Below, one piece after another: positions 1 to 7,440 of a stretch of DNA of 64,000 nt. The number at the start of each line of letters is the position of its first letter. Positions within the stretch are counted from its first letter, which is position 1. A program made the position numbers and the translations under genes. The notes under the pieces are model-generated. The model did no database searches. It had not been told where the DNA came from and saw only the letters and a list, made by a program, of their open reading frames with translations. This stretch comes from Motiliproteus sp. MSK22-1 (GTDB lineage: Bacteria > Pseudomonadota > Gammaproteobacteria > Pseudomonadales > Balneatricaceae), in contig NZ_MIEQ01000027.1 of assembly GCF_001968815.1 (NCBI RefSeq), positions 62,001 to 126,000 on the forward strand, read 5' to 3'.

Positions 1-168
1 GTATTCAAAGAACGTATTTTTGATGTCAGTATGGCTTTACGGCAAGCTTGTCTGGGCTTAGATGTTAATTCTTTGTGGATAGGATATCAGCGGCCAGGAT
101 TTAGATTGTACCAGGAGCACGAGTATAGTGTTGGTCTTGAATATATTAGTTATAACAGGTTAAGGTGA
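1..168 (+). CDS. C-terminal fragment of an unidentified protein
   Basis: The frame is open from the first base to a TGA at 166-168, giving 55 residues whose start lies outside the window. The end is rich in alternating aromatic and polar residues (LWIGYQRPGF, YSVGLEYISYNRLR), which would suit the last strands of an outer-membrane barrel, but this is only an impression. No family is recognised. It could also be a chance open frame. Confidence 0.3.
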   Translation, partial: VFKERIFDVSMALRQACLGLDVNSLWIGYQRPGFRLYQEHEYSVGLEYISYNRLR

Positions 169-272
169 GTCGGAATCGCTCTCGGTTTCGATGCTTAGAA
201 TACTATGCATAGGTTACAAAGCAGAGAGGATGAAGTGTAGCGGCTTCGGGTTCTGGATAAGAGGGATAGCTT

Positions 273-674
273 TTGCTTGATGGTCTGAGTCATATTACCT
301 TAGCCGTAAAAGATATAGATCGGTCTTTTGATTTCTATGTCAATCTACTGGAGATGAAACCCTGTGTCAGGTGGGATTACGGAGCATATTTGGTATTGGG
401 TGATCTTTGGTTTTGTCTATCACTCGATGATGAAGTTGCAACAAGCACTGACTATACGCACATAGCCTTTGCAGTAGCGAAAGATAATTTTACCGACATT
501 TCAGAAAGACTGTTGAATGCTGATGTTACCGTTTGGAAAGAAAATAAAAGCGAGGGAGATTCTTTGTATTTCCTTGATCCAGATGGTCATAAGTTAGAAG
601 TTCATGCGGGAAGCCTTAGCAGCCGATTGGAAGCGTTGAAGAAAAAGTCCTACCCAGGACTGGTCTGGTGTTAA
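273..674 (+). CDS. fosA: FosA-like glutathione transferase (VOC fold), putative fosfomycin resistance
   Basis: A 133-residue vicinal-oxygen-chelate protein with the FosA layout: LSHITLAVKD at the N-terminus (metal His), DYTHIAFAV mid-protein (second metal His), and YFLDPDGHKLEVH near the end (metal Glu). FosA proteins open the fosfomycin epoxide with glutathione in a Mn-dependent reaction in the cytoplasm, and the length matches the family. The start is a TTG at 273, chosen because GAGG sits at 261-264 and because family members begin ML-GL-H. Chromosomal FosA homologues vary in activity, so resistance is inferred, not shown. It stands alone, followed eight bases after the stop by an attC-like left half. 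Confidence 0.82.
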   Translation: MLDGLSHITLAVKDIDRSFDFYVNLLEMKPCVRWDYGAYLVLGDLWFCLSLDDEVATSTDYTHIAFAVAKDNFTDISERLLNADVTVWKENKSEGDSLYFLDPDGHKLEVHAGSLSSRLEALKKKSYPGLVWC

Positions 675-677
675 GGA

Positions 678-700
678 AATAACAAGAGGCTCAGGAATTG
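678..700 (+). other. attC-like left half-site after fosA
   Basis: Just after the fosA stop the sequence reads AATAACAA, four bases, then CTCAGG. This is the same order as the left arm of the fuller candidate at 1172 (ATAACAA, then TCAAG). No matching right arm was found before the next gene, so it is either a decayed site or coincidence. Confidence 0.25.
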
Positions 701-845
701 TTTGTTTCTGACTGGATCCTGCGGGATTTTCGATTCTTAGTAGTCTAAATTATATTCTGGTTGGAGAGCTGATATGGATATTGACCGATTTCTCGGATCG
801 ACAAACCGAGCCTGTGTGGTACACAGATATCATGTGTAATCGCGT

Positions 846-1166
846 ATGACTCCAGCAATTGAAAAACTAACCCAATTCTTAGTTGAGCTTGAAGCTAGCA
901 AAGATTTTGGTTCTCTGGAAGAAGAAGTTGATCACATTGGTGTCATTAACCAGGTTCGTGACGCCATTGGCCAACTCAAGCTTTGCGAGAAGCATGGCAT
1001 TACTGGTGGATCCTTAGTTAGTGTTTTACCAGAAACAGGTAATCCAAATTTTTGTTATCTGGTCGTACATTAGAACGAGTCATCTCAGCCTGAAAACTGG
1101 GAAGAGGTTAACTTAGAAGGTCAACAAATACAGTTCAGTGGTGGGGATCTTGTCATTCGCAAGTAG
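846..1166 (+). pseudogene. Small hypothetical gene interrupted by an in-frame TAG
   Basis: The first part (846-1073) gives 75 residues, acidic and helical, ending LVVH at a TAG (1071-1073). The same frame then stays open for 30 more codons (NESSQPENWEEVNLEGQQ, ending GGDLVIRK) to a second TAG at 1164-1166. The downstream part has ordinary protein composition and ends six bases before an attC-like site, as cassette genes usually do. I read it as one gene of about 106 codons broken by a nonsense change; suppression or a genuinely short protein are alternatives. The family is not recognised. No clear ribosome binding site precedes the ATG. Confidence 0.5.
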
Positions 1167-1171
1167 CCAAC

Positions 1172-1246
1172 ATATAACAATCGGGTCAAGTTTGGGATCT
1201 ACGGTTCTCTATGTGCGCCTTCGATCCCTTACCCGCTGCGTCATGC
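1172..1246 (+). other. Candidate integron attC recombination site (75 bp)
   Basis: The outer cores are ATATAAC (1172-1178) and GTCATGC (1240-1246), degenerate forms of GCATAAC and GTTATGC. Inside, CGGGT (1182-1186) pairs with ACCCG (1231-1235) and GGGATC (1194-1199) pairs with GATCCC (1223-1228). The left arm carries TCAAGTTT where the right has only TTA, the kind of asymmetry seen in Vibrio VCR sites (TCAAGA against TTA). The right core has C where the consensus has T, so it may recombine poorly. A chance palindrome or a weak terminator is possible, but there is no T-run. Confidence 0.5.
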
Positions 1247-1260
1247 ACAGGGAGACATAG

Positions 1261-1797
1261 GTGCTATTATTTGAAACTGAGAGGTTGGTCGCACGGCCGC
1301 TATCGCTCAAAGATCTTCCAGCACTCACTGAAATTTTGAGTGACCCCGAAGTCATGAAATATTCTGTTCGCGGAGTTTGTGACGAAGAAGCTACCAGAAA
1401 GTTTATCGACTGGTGTATGGAGTGCTATTCATCCCACGGAGTAGGGCCATGGGCATTGTTGGAGAAAACATCGGGTGGCCTTATTGGCTTCTGTGGTGTT
1501 GGTCCCGAGTTGGTTGGTGACGTTGAGGAGATCAACCTGGGTTACCGGTTAGCGCGGAGGTTCTGGAATCAGGGATTTGCGACTGAAGCTGTCAACGGCG
1601 TTATGAATTATGCCTTTGATCAAAAGCACTGTGAGTCGGTGGTTGTTATCATTGAGCCAGAGCATATGGCGTCCGTAAGAGTTATTGAGAAAGCGGGGTT
1701 TGGAGACTACAGAACCCATGAATTTCATGGTCGGCCGGTGCGTCTATATCGAATAACCAGTCAAGACTGGGGACTGCATAACAGCCCTGGAGCCTAA
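1261..1797 (+). CDS. GNAT acetyltransferase, RimJ/RimL type
   Basis: 178 residues that start with the RimJ/RimL signature ETERLVARPLSLKDLPAL and contain a GYRLARRFWNQGFATEA segment, the acetyl-CoA pyrophosphate loop in the form used by this subfamily, followed by a C-terminal SVRVIEKAGF motif. Such enzymes transfer acetyl from acetyl-CoA to an amine on a protein N-terminus or a small molecule; the substrate cannot be told. The start is a GTG with GGAG at 1251-1254. It lies immediately after the attC candidate, so it would be the first gene of the next cassette if that reading is right. Confidence 0.75.
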   Translation: MLLFETERLVARPLSLKDLPALTEILSDPEVMKYSVRGVCDEEATRKFIDWCMECYSSHGVGPWALLEKTSGGLIGFCGVGPELVGDVEEINLGYRLARRFWNQGFATEAVNGVMNYAFDQKHCESVVVIIEPEHMASVRVIEKAGFGDYRTHEFHGRPVRLYRITSQDWGLHNSPGA

Positions 1798-1917
1798 TGG
1801 CTATATAATTACTGTATTTTCCGACCATACCTCAGGTAAACCAATACAGGTTCAGCTTTGGCGTCTGTGAATACGGATTAGTCAACAAGAATGGACTAAG
1901 TTAAGAAAGGAGGCCTT

Positions 1918-2316
1918 ATGAAAACAAAAGCACTGTCAACATGCTTCTGCACCACCAAAGTGGATTTATGCAAGGAATTTTATAGTAGATATTTTTCCGC
2001 TAAACCGGTGTTTGATTGCGGTTGGTATGTCACGATAAAAATAGATAGAGATGGGCCAGAAATAAGCTTTATTCAGCCGCAGCAAAAAGATACACCCGTA
2101 TTTTCCGGGGCAGGTGTGATGCTTAACTTCAAGGTAGACGATGTGGATACTGAGTACACTCGTTTAACCGGTGAAGGCCTCCAGATTGCAATGCCCCTGG
2201 AAGATCACCCCTGGGGAGATAGAGGTTTTTCGATAATAGATCCCATTGGAAATTCCGTTTATGTGTACTCAGATAGAAAGCCATCAAAAGAATTTGAGCA
2301 ATATGTCATCGGCTAA
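1918..2316 (+). CDS. VOC-family (glyoxalase/bleomycin-resistance) protein
   Basis: 132 residues with the two beta-alpha-beta-beta-beta modules of the VOC fold: the first begins ALSTCFCTTKVDLCKEFYSRYF, and the second has VMLNFKVDDVDTEYTRL and ends DPIGNSVYVY. The usual first metal histidine is replaced in this copy, so it may bind rather than transform its ligand, as dimeric bleomycin-resistance proteins do. A strong AAGGAGG at 1908-1914 sets the ATG start. It is the last of the small detoxification-type genes at the left edge. The substrate is unknown. Confidence 0.68.
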   Translation: MKTKALSTCFCTTKVDLCKEFYSRYFSAKPVFDCGWYVTIKIDRDGPEISFIQPQQKDTPVFSGAGVMLNFKVDDVDTEYTRLTGEGLQIAMPLEDHPWGDRGFSIIDPIGNSVYVYSDRKPSKEFEQYVIG

Positions 2317-2370
2317 CTGGTACGGATAAGTTGTGTGAAGTCATGACCTACTCCGTTTATTGTACGAGTC

Positions 2371-2388
2371 ATTACTTATTTAAGTAAT
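2371..2388. other. AT-rich hairpin between convergent genes
   Basis: ATTACTT (2371-2377) and AAGTAAT (2382-2388) form a 7-bp stem with a four-base loop between the convergent VOC and racemase genes. There is no GC stem and no clear T-run, so a role as terminator is weak. Confidence 0.2.
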
Positions 2389-2504
2389 TGTCTCAGTGGG
2401 TTTTTATGATGAATTGATTTATGCGCTCAGAAATGGCCCAGATATGGAGGTTATAGGTAAATCTCTCCAATACGCACCTTTGTTCGTAACAAAAAGTTGT
2501 TGAA

Positions 2505-3191
2505 CTAAGCCGCTCGTCGCAGAGCCTTTCGCGCCAGTAGCCTTGTAGAGTCCAGTGTCGGTAATGGAGAATTTTTATCGTCAATAATCAAGGGGATTTC
2601 AGTGCAGCCCAGAATGACGGCATCGCAGCCCTGATCTTTCTGGTTAGAGATAACCTGCTGAAAGTAGGAAACTGACTCAGCGTTAAACTTCCCATAGACC
2701 AGTTCATCCATGATGATGCGGTTTATTTCTTCGCATTCAACTGTATTGGGCCTGACATATTTCAGTCCTTGTCCGGTTAGTTTTTCCGGATAAGTTTCGC
2801 TTTCAACCAGCCAGCGGGTTCCTGTGAGACCGAGACACCTGAAGTTTCGATCAATGGCTTCTTCCGCAACCACCTCGGCAATGTGCAGCCAGGGAAGGGG
2901 TGAACGAGATTTGATATGGTTGAGTGCCTTGTGGATGGTGTTATCGGGACAGATTAAAAAGTCGGCTCCAGTCTGGGCAAGCTTGTTTGCAGAGGAGAGC
3001 ATCAGTTCGCCGACCCCTGCCCAGTCATCTTGGTCGAGGCATTTCACATAATCTGCCAGTGAATGGGTATGCATTGATACTTCCGGGTGGGCGTGAGGCC
3101 CAAGAAGCTGCGCACCTTCCTCGCAGATTGTTCGATAGCAAAGAGCCGCTCCTCCTGCGGAGCAGGCGACAATACCTATGTGCTTTGGCAT
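2505..3191 (-). CDS. Aspartate/glutamate racemase-family protein
   Basis: 228 residues of the cofactor-independent two-cysteine racemase family. The first catalytic Cys is in ADFLICPDNTIH and the second in DAVILGCTEIPL, both in their usual places, and the N-terminus KHIGIVACSAGGA is the nucleophile-side strand of domain 1. Family members interconvert D- and L-Asp/Glu or related acids in the cytosol; the exact substrate is open. It lies 149 bp downstream of the oxidoreductase gene in the same direction and is probably co-transcribed with it under the LysR gene at 4471. Confidence 0.8.
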   Translation of the reverse strand: MPKHIGIVACSAGGAALCYRTICEEGAQLLGPHAHPEVSMHTHSLADYVKCLDQDDWAGVGELMLSSANKLAQTGADFLICPDNTIHKALNHIKSRSPLPWLHIAEVVAEEAIDRNFRCLGLTGTRWLVESETYPEKLTGQGLKYVRPNTVECEEINRIIMDELVYGKFNAESVSYFQQVISNQKDQGCDAVILGCTEIPLIIDDKNSPLPTLDSTRLLARKALRRAA

Positions 3192-3340
3192 TTAGTGTTT
3201 ATCCTTTTCTGGGCCTGGTATCCAGGTCTACTTTTTATTTATTGGGCGAAGATAAATCCAGGGATCGGCTCTCGGTTGTAAAATCAGAAGTTTTTGGAAT
3301 CCTTCTGATTATTAGTTGGTGCCAAAAGCCGAAAATACAA

Positions 3341-4348
3341 TTAAAGATTTACAGCTATTTTGCCAAAGTGGTTACCGCTTCCCTGATACTCAATGGCTTC
3401 GGCGAGATCTGAGAATTCAAATACCTTATCTATAACGGGTTTAGTCTGGCGGACCTCCATGGCTCTTAGCATCCGGGCGTGCATTGCTTTTGACCCCACC
3501 TCAACACCTTTAATATTGACCGCGTTATACATTATTTCTGCTGTATCAACATTACCGTCACACACACCTTGAATGGCTCCTATCTGTGCGATCGTACCGC
3601 CCGGCCTGATGCATTGAAGCGAGGTGTTCAGGTGGCTGCCTCCTACAACTTCTGCAATATGGTCAACGCCCAGGCCATTGGTTATTTGAAGAACCTGATC
3701 GACCCAGTCTGGGTTTGCAGCGTAATTAACAGTGTGATGTGCTCCAAGTCTTTTCACCTCCATAAGTTTCCTGTCATTGCTTGATGTCACAATCACCTCG
3801 GAGCCCATCATCAAAGCAAATTGCATGGCAAACAGTGAGACTCCTCCGGTACCTAGAATCAGAACAGTATTGCCGGGTTTTAAGTCAGACTTCTCGACTA
3901 CGCCATTCCACGCGGTTAAAGCGGCACAAGGCAGTGTGGCTGCTTCCTGGTAGGATAGATAGTCTGGAATTTTAATCACTGCGGTTTCGTTGAATCGTAC
4001 GTACTCGGCAGCAACCCCATCTGCACCGGGGCCGCCCGGAGAGCCCTGCAATTTGGCTGGGGTCATTTCCCCATCCTGCCAGTTTGGGACGATCAGGCTG
4101 CTTACCCGATCTCCGACTGCTAACTCAGTCACATCTTTACCTATAGCGACAACTTCACCTGCGCCATCTGCGACGGGAACCCGTCCATCCTCCTTTAGCT
4201 TCCAGCGGGTGATTCCGTTAACCACCAGGTGATCTCGGTGATTCAGAGCGAGGGCCTTCATTTTAACCAGAATCTGGTTGGAACCGCATTCAGGAACTTC
4301 CTGTTCTGTCATCAAAAGACTGTTTTTATGGATTTGATAAACTTTCAT
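3341..4348 (-). CDS. Zinc-independent MDR oxidoreductase (quinone-reductase-like alcohol dehydrogenase)
   Basis: 335 residues from the chosen ATG, which begins MKVYQIHKNSLL, the normal MDR N-terminus; a frame 23 codons longer runs into the divergent promoter and is less likely. The GroES-like half has ALNHRDHLVVNG, where zinc alcohol dehydrogenases carry Cys, so the catalytic zinc is missing. The Rossmann half shows VLILGTGGVSLFAMQFA and a VTSSNDRK turn, which favours NADP. Enzymes of this type reduce quinones or activated alkenes, or oxidise alcohols, in the cytosol. It is divergent from the LysR gene, its likely regulator. Confidence 0.8.
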   Translation of the reverse strand: MKVYQIHKNSLLMTEQEVPECGSNQILVKMKALALNHRDHLVVNGITRWKLKEDGRVPVADGAGEVVAIGKDVTELAVGDRVSSLIVPNWQDGEMTPAKLQGSPGGPGADGVAAEYVRFNETAVIKIPDYLSYQEAATLPCAALTAWNGVVEKSDLKPGNTVLILGTGGVSLFAMQFALMMGSEVIVTSSNDRKLMEVKRLGAHHTVNYAANPDWVDQVLQITNGLGVDHIAEVVGGSHLNTSLQCIRPGGTIAQIGAIQGVCDGNVDTAEIMYNAVNIKGVEVGSKAMHARMLRAMEVRQTKPVIDKVFEFSDLAEAIEYQGSGNHFGKIAVNL

Positions 4349-4470
4349 AATGAGTGATCCAAAGAGTGTTTGTAATAGGTCATGAGCAATAGGTTGTAGT
4401 TGTATCATCTTGACCAATGGTAATTAATGGCTCTAATATGGGTTTCTTAATTTCCTCAGGTGAAATAATC

Positions 4471-5367
4471 ATGGCCCAGATCGACCGAATCTATCTCATG
4501 CAGTTGTTCGTTAAGATCATTCATCTGGGAACCTTCAGCGCAGCTGCTGACAAGATGGGCATTGCTGCTTCAAAGGCAACCAAGGACATTCAGCAACTGG
4601 AGAAGGATCTGGGCAGTGTTTTGTTGAATCGATCAACGCGATCAATCGGTATCACCAACGCGGGAGAGTTGTATTATGATGCTGCAATGGAAATATTGGC
4701 GTCCTATGATGGCCTGCTGGATAACTTAAATTATATTAAGAATCGCCTTACCGGTGAGTTGAGAATTACCGCGCCGGAGCTGTGGGGGAATATCGTTTTA
4801 ACGCCTTTGGTCTTTGAGTTTAAGAAAAAATATCCTGATGTTTCTATCCGGGCAAGCTACAGTAACGATATTGTTGATTTAATTAGAGAAAATATCCATA
4901 TTGCATTTCGTAGTACAAATTTGACTAATGAACCCTATTTGTCTAAAAGAATTTCAACAGATAGATCAGTACTATGCGCCAGTACAGAATATATAAAAAA
5001 AAATACTCTTCCAGAGCAGTTGAGTGATCTGGAAAAATTGGACTACATTACTTTCAGTCATTCTGAAAATACATACAATAGACTTGAGTTTGACTACCAA
5101 GGTAGTCTTCAGAGTATTACCCTGACTGGAAGCTTAACATTTAATTCTAAGAAATCAGTATATGATGCTGTAGTCCGGCATCAGGGGGCAGCAGTCCTTC
5201 CGAACTATATTGTACAGCAGGGTATTGAAGAGGGAACTCTTGTAACGTTGTTACCAGGTTATAGTCTCCAATCCAAGAATTTCTACGCATTCTATACTCA
5301 ACGAAAGAAGGACAGTGCTTTAGTGGGAAAGTTCATAGATTTTGTCCAGAATAATGTGACTGATTAA
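4471..5367 (+). CDS. LysR-family transcriptional regulator
   Basis: 298 residues. The N-terminal winged helix-turn-helix (residues about 3-62) contains GTFSAAADKMGIAASKATKDIQQLE and LLNRSTRSIGITNAG, typical of the CrgA/AaeR-like LysR branch; the rest is the effector-binding domain. The start at 4471 is supported by AGGTGA just upstream; an in-frame ATG at 4417 has no such site. It is divergent from the oxidoreductase gene (ATG at 4348), leaving about 120 bp that should hold the shared operator. Codons become AT-rich after residue 130. Confidence 0.85.
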   Translation: MAQIDRIYLMQLFVKIIHLGTFSAAADKMGIAASKATKDIQQLEKDLGSVLLNRSTRSIGITNAGELYYDAAMEILASYDGLLDNLNYIKNRLTGELRITAPELWGNIVLTPLVFEFKKKYPDVSIRASYSNDIVDLIRENIHIAFRSTNLTNEPYLSKRISTDRSVLCASTEYIKKNTLPEQLSDLEKLDYITFSHSENTYNRLEFDYQGSLQSITLTGSLTFNSKKSVYDAVVRHQGAAVLPNYIVQQGIEEGTLVTLLPGYSLQSKNFYAFYTQRKKDSALVGKFIDFVQNNVTD

Positions 5368-5417
5368 TGAGTGTTTGCAGGGTGGTCAGAATGAACTTGT
5401 TTAAAGAATATTTAAGC

Positions 5418-5423
5418 TATAAT
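5418..5423 (+). promoter_or_regulatory. Possible -10 element upstream of ogt
   Basis: A perfect TATAAT lies 47 bp before the ogt ATG. Hexamers at the right distance upstream (CTTGTT or TTGTTT) match the -35 consensus only poorly, so a promoter is suggested but not secure. Confidence 0.3.
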
Positions 5424-5469
5424 CTACAGCCGAGAATATTTAGTATTAACTAGGACAGAGAAAAATTAG

Positions 5470-5994
5470 ATGGAATCAATTAATATTCAATATTATAAAT
5501 CTCCATGTGGAAGTTTAATTCTTGGATCTTATCAGGATAAACTCTGTCTCTGTGACTGGCAGTATAGAAAAGCAAGGGATTCTGTTGATAACAGAATAAA
5601 AAAGAACCTGAAAGCCATTTATATAGAGAAAGAAAGTGCTGTGGTAGAAAGCACTATTAAGCAGTTAGAGGAATATTTTTCCTACAAAAGAAATCAATTT
5701 GATATTCCGTTGTACCTGGCTGGGACAGATTTTCAACGGAGCGTTTGGGAAGCATTATTAACGATCCCTTTTGGTGCCGTTTCCAGTTATGCACAACTGG
5801 CGGAAAAGCTCGGTAATAAGAAAGCAGTCAGAGCTGTTGCCAGTGCCAATGGGGCGAACGCTATCAGCATTCTGGTTCCTTGCCATCGCATCATCGGTAG
5901 CAATGGCGAACTGATTGGTTATGCGGGAGGTCTGAATGTCAAAGAAAAGTTACTTAACCTTGAGCGGGATTTGTTTTCCCGCAGCTCGGAATAA
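5470..5994 (+). CDS. ogt: Methylated-DNA-protein-cysteine methyltransferase
   Basis: 174 residues. The C-terminal domain holds TDFQRSVWEALLTIPFG (helix-turn-helix with the Arg finger region), the acceptor-cysteine motif VPCHRII and the following GYAGGLNVKEKLLNLE. These enzymes repair O6-alkylguanine and O4-alkylthymine by moving the alkyl group irreversibly to the Cys. There is no Ada regulatory domain, so it is the short Ogt/AGT form. It appears to be monocistronic, ending about 40 bp before the convergent DUF3999 gene. Confidence 0.9.
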   Translation: MESINIQYYKSPCGSLILGSYQDKLCLCDWQYRKARDSVDNRIKKNLKAIYIEKESAVVESTIKQLEEYFSYKRNQFDIPLYLAGTDFQRSVWEALLTIPFGAVSSYAQLAEKLGNKKAVRAVASANGANAISILVPCHRIIGSNGELIGYAGGLNVKEKLLNLERDLFSRSSE

Positions 5995-6036
5995 ATATAT
6001 CCCCGCCTTTTTTGGCTGACTGATAGGTGTTTCGAT

Positions 6037-7440
6037 TCAGGGAGCCGGGTTATTATCACCTTGTCGCATCTGCCGTAATGTTGACCAAGCCATTGCCACT
6101 AACAGGAGTGCTGACAAGATCAACACGCCCCACAGCATCACTTGTTTCCAGTCCACTTCTCTGGTTTTTGAAAGAGCCTCTTCTCCTTTTAGTTCGTACT
6201 GCTCGCCCGGTTGAACCTGCTGGTTGACTAGCGCTGTTTGCTGATTATGAGCGAAAACATGCAGTCCGGATCCTGTGATAAGACCTGCTTTACCACTACC
6301 ATACGCCAGCACAAAAGGACCATCGCCCCGGGCAGAGTACAATAGCTGGTGAGGGCTCCAGTGCCAGACCAGTTTTGGCGGGCTGGAACCAAAGCCTCCG
6401 GTTGAACTTTGAGTTACCAGCTTCCAGTAGCGATCGGTTTCCTGGTTCAGGTGTAACTTTGTCCGCCGCAGAACAGCGCCATCTGCTGTCAGGTTATATA
6501 TCATTCCAGAACTCCGGTATTGCCAGGGGCTTTTATGATCAAACCGAGAATAGAGCCTGGCCTTAACAAAGGTGTTCTGCTCGCTGGGTAATACCTCTAA
6601 TTCGGCAGCCGGGAAGGGGCCTGGTAGTTCGAACAGCAGTTCGTCGGTTGATTTGTCCTTTGCCCCCGCATTTTGCACAACCTCCTGTATCGAAAGCTGC
6701 TGTCGCTTGCCTTTTTCATTTTGATCAATAGGGGTCATCCATGCTGATCTCAGTTGAATTATTTCACTCCCCTTTACAGGACTTAATCGGAGATAGCGTG
6801 AAGAGGTATCAGCTAATGAAATACTATTCTGCAGTAGCCGGTTACCATTGAAATGCAGGTCGGTCACAACTGCGTCATCGTTAAGAACCGTCCAGTTTTC
6901 AAGGTCATTACTTAGCTCTACCTTAAGTCGGTGTACTCGGCCTTGGCTGGATTCCTGCCAATCCAATTGCAAACTGGCCGCTCTGGGATGTGGCGTCGAA
7001 TCCCAGAGTTGAATAAGGTATCCATACAGAATCTCATTTTGTTTTGGTACTTGTTCGGAAGCTGTTATGCCCATGTACCCATTATTGATACGCTGACTAA
7101 GGTTAAGAGAAATCGCTTTGATACTCGTTGTTTGACTGCCATACAGCGGAAATAGCTGTACCGTTTGACGAGATGACTCTTTAAGTTGTTGAAGTGGAGT
7201 CAGTTTTAGCTCATAAGGTACCATCTGACCCTGGCCATTAAAGACTCTAAGGTCCCCCAGGTCATGCCGGGTAACACCCTGATAGACTGTTTGCGGGATT
7301 GATAGCTGGTAAAAGGCACTTGTGCTGCTGGTGTTCAGTTTCATTCCCCAGGCGAAATCTTCAGGTTCAAATATCTTTTCTTGTGCGTGGGCCGATCCGG
7401 TTAAGAGAAATAGCAAAGTTAACCTGTAAATAAATCTCAT
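6037..7440 (-). CDS. DUF3999 protein, exported and membrane-anchored
   Basis: 467 residues: signal peptide MRFIYRLTLLFLLTGSAHA, a long beta-rich periplasmic region (about 25-430) and one C-terminal transmembrane helix (VMLWGVLILSALLLVAMAW) with a short cytoplasmic tail. This fits DUF3999, which regularly follows DUF2339 genes. Its ATG overlaps the stop of the DUF2339 gene (ATGA at 7437-7440), so translation is coupled and the two products probably act together in the envelope. The biochemical role is unknown. Confidence 0.82.
   Translation of the reverse strand: MRFIYRLTLLFLLTGSAHAQEKIFEPEDFAWGMKLNTSSTSAFYQLSIPQTVYQGVTRHDLGDLRVFNGQGQMVPYELKLTPLQQLKESSRQTVQLFPLYGSQTTSIKAISLNLSQRINNGYMGITASEQVPKQNEILYGYLIQLWDSTPHPRAASLQLDWQESSQGRVHRLKVELSNDLENWTVLNDDAVVTDLHFNGNRLLQNSISLADTSSRYLRLSPVKGSEIIQLRSAWMTPIDQNEKGKRQQLSIQEVVQNAGAKDKSTDELLFELPGPFPAAELEVLPSEQNTFVKARLYSRFDHKSPWQYRSSGMIYNLTADGAVLRRTKLHLNQETDRYWKLVTQSSTGGFGSSPPKLVWHWSPHQLLYSARGDGPFVLAYGSGKAGLITGSGLHVFAHNQQTALVNQQVQPGEQYELKGEEALSKTREVDWKQVMLWGVLILSALLLVAMAWSTLRQMRQGDNNPAP

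Noticed and set aside
1797-1918. Further attC sites after the GNAT and VOC genes
   Set aside because: No TAACAA plus TCAAG arm and no paired right core were found in either spacer.
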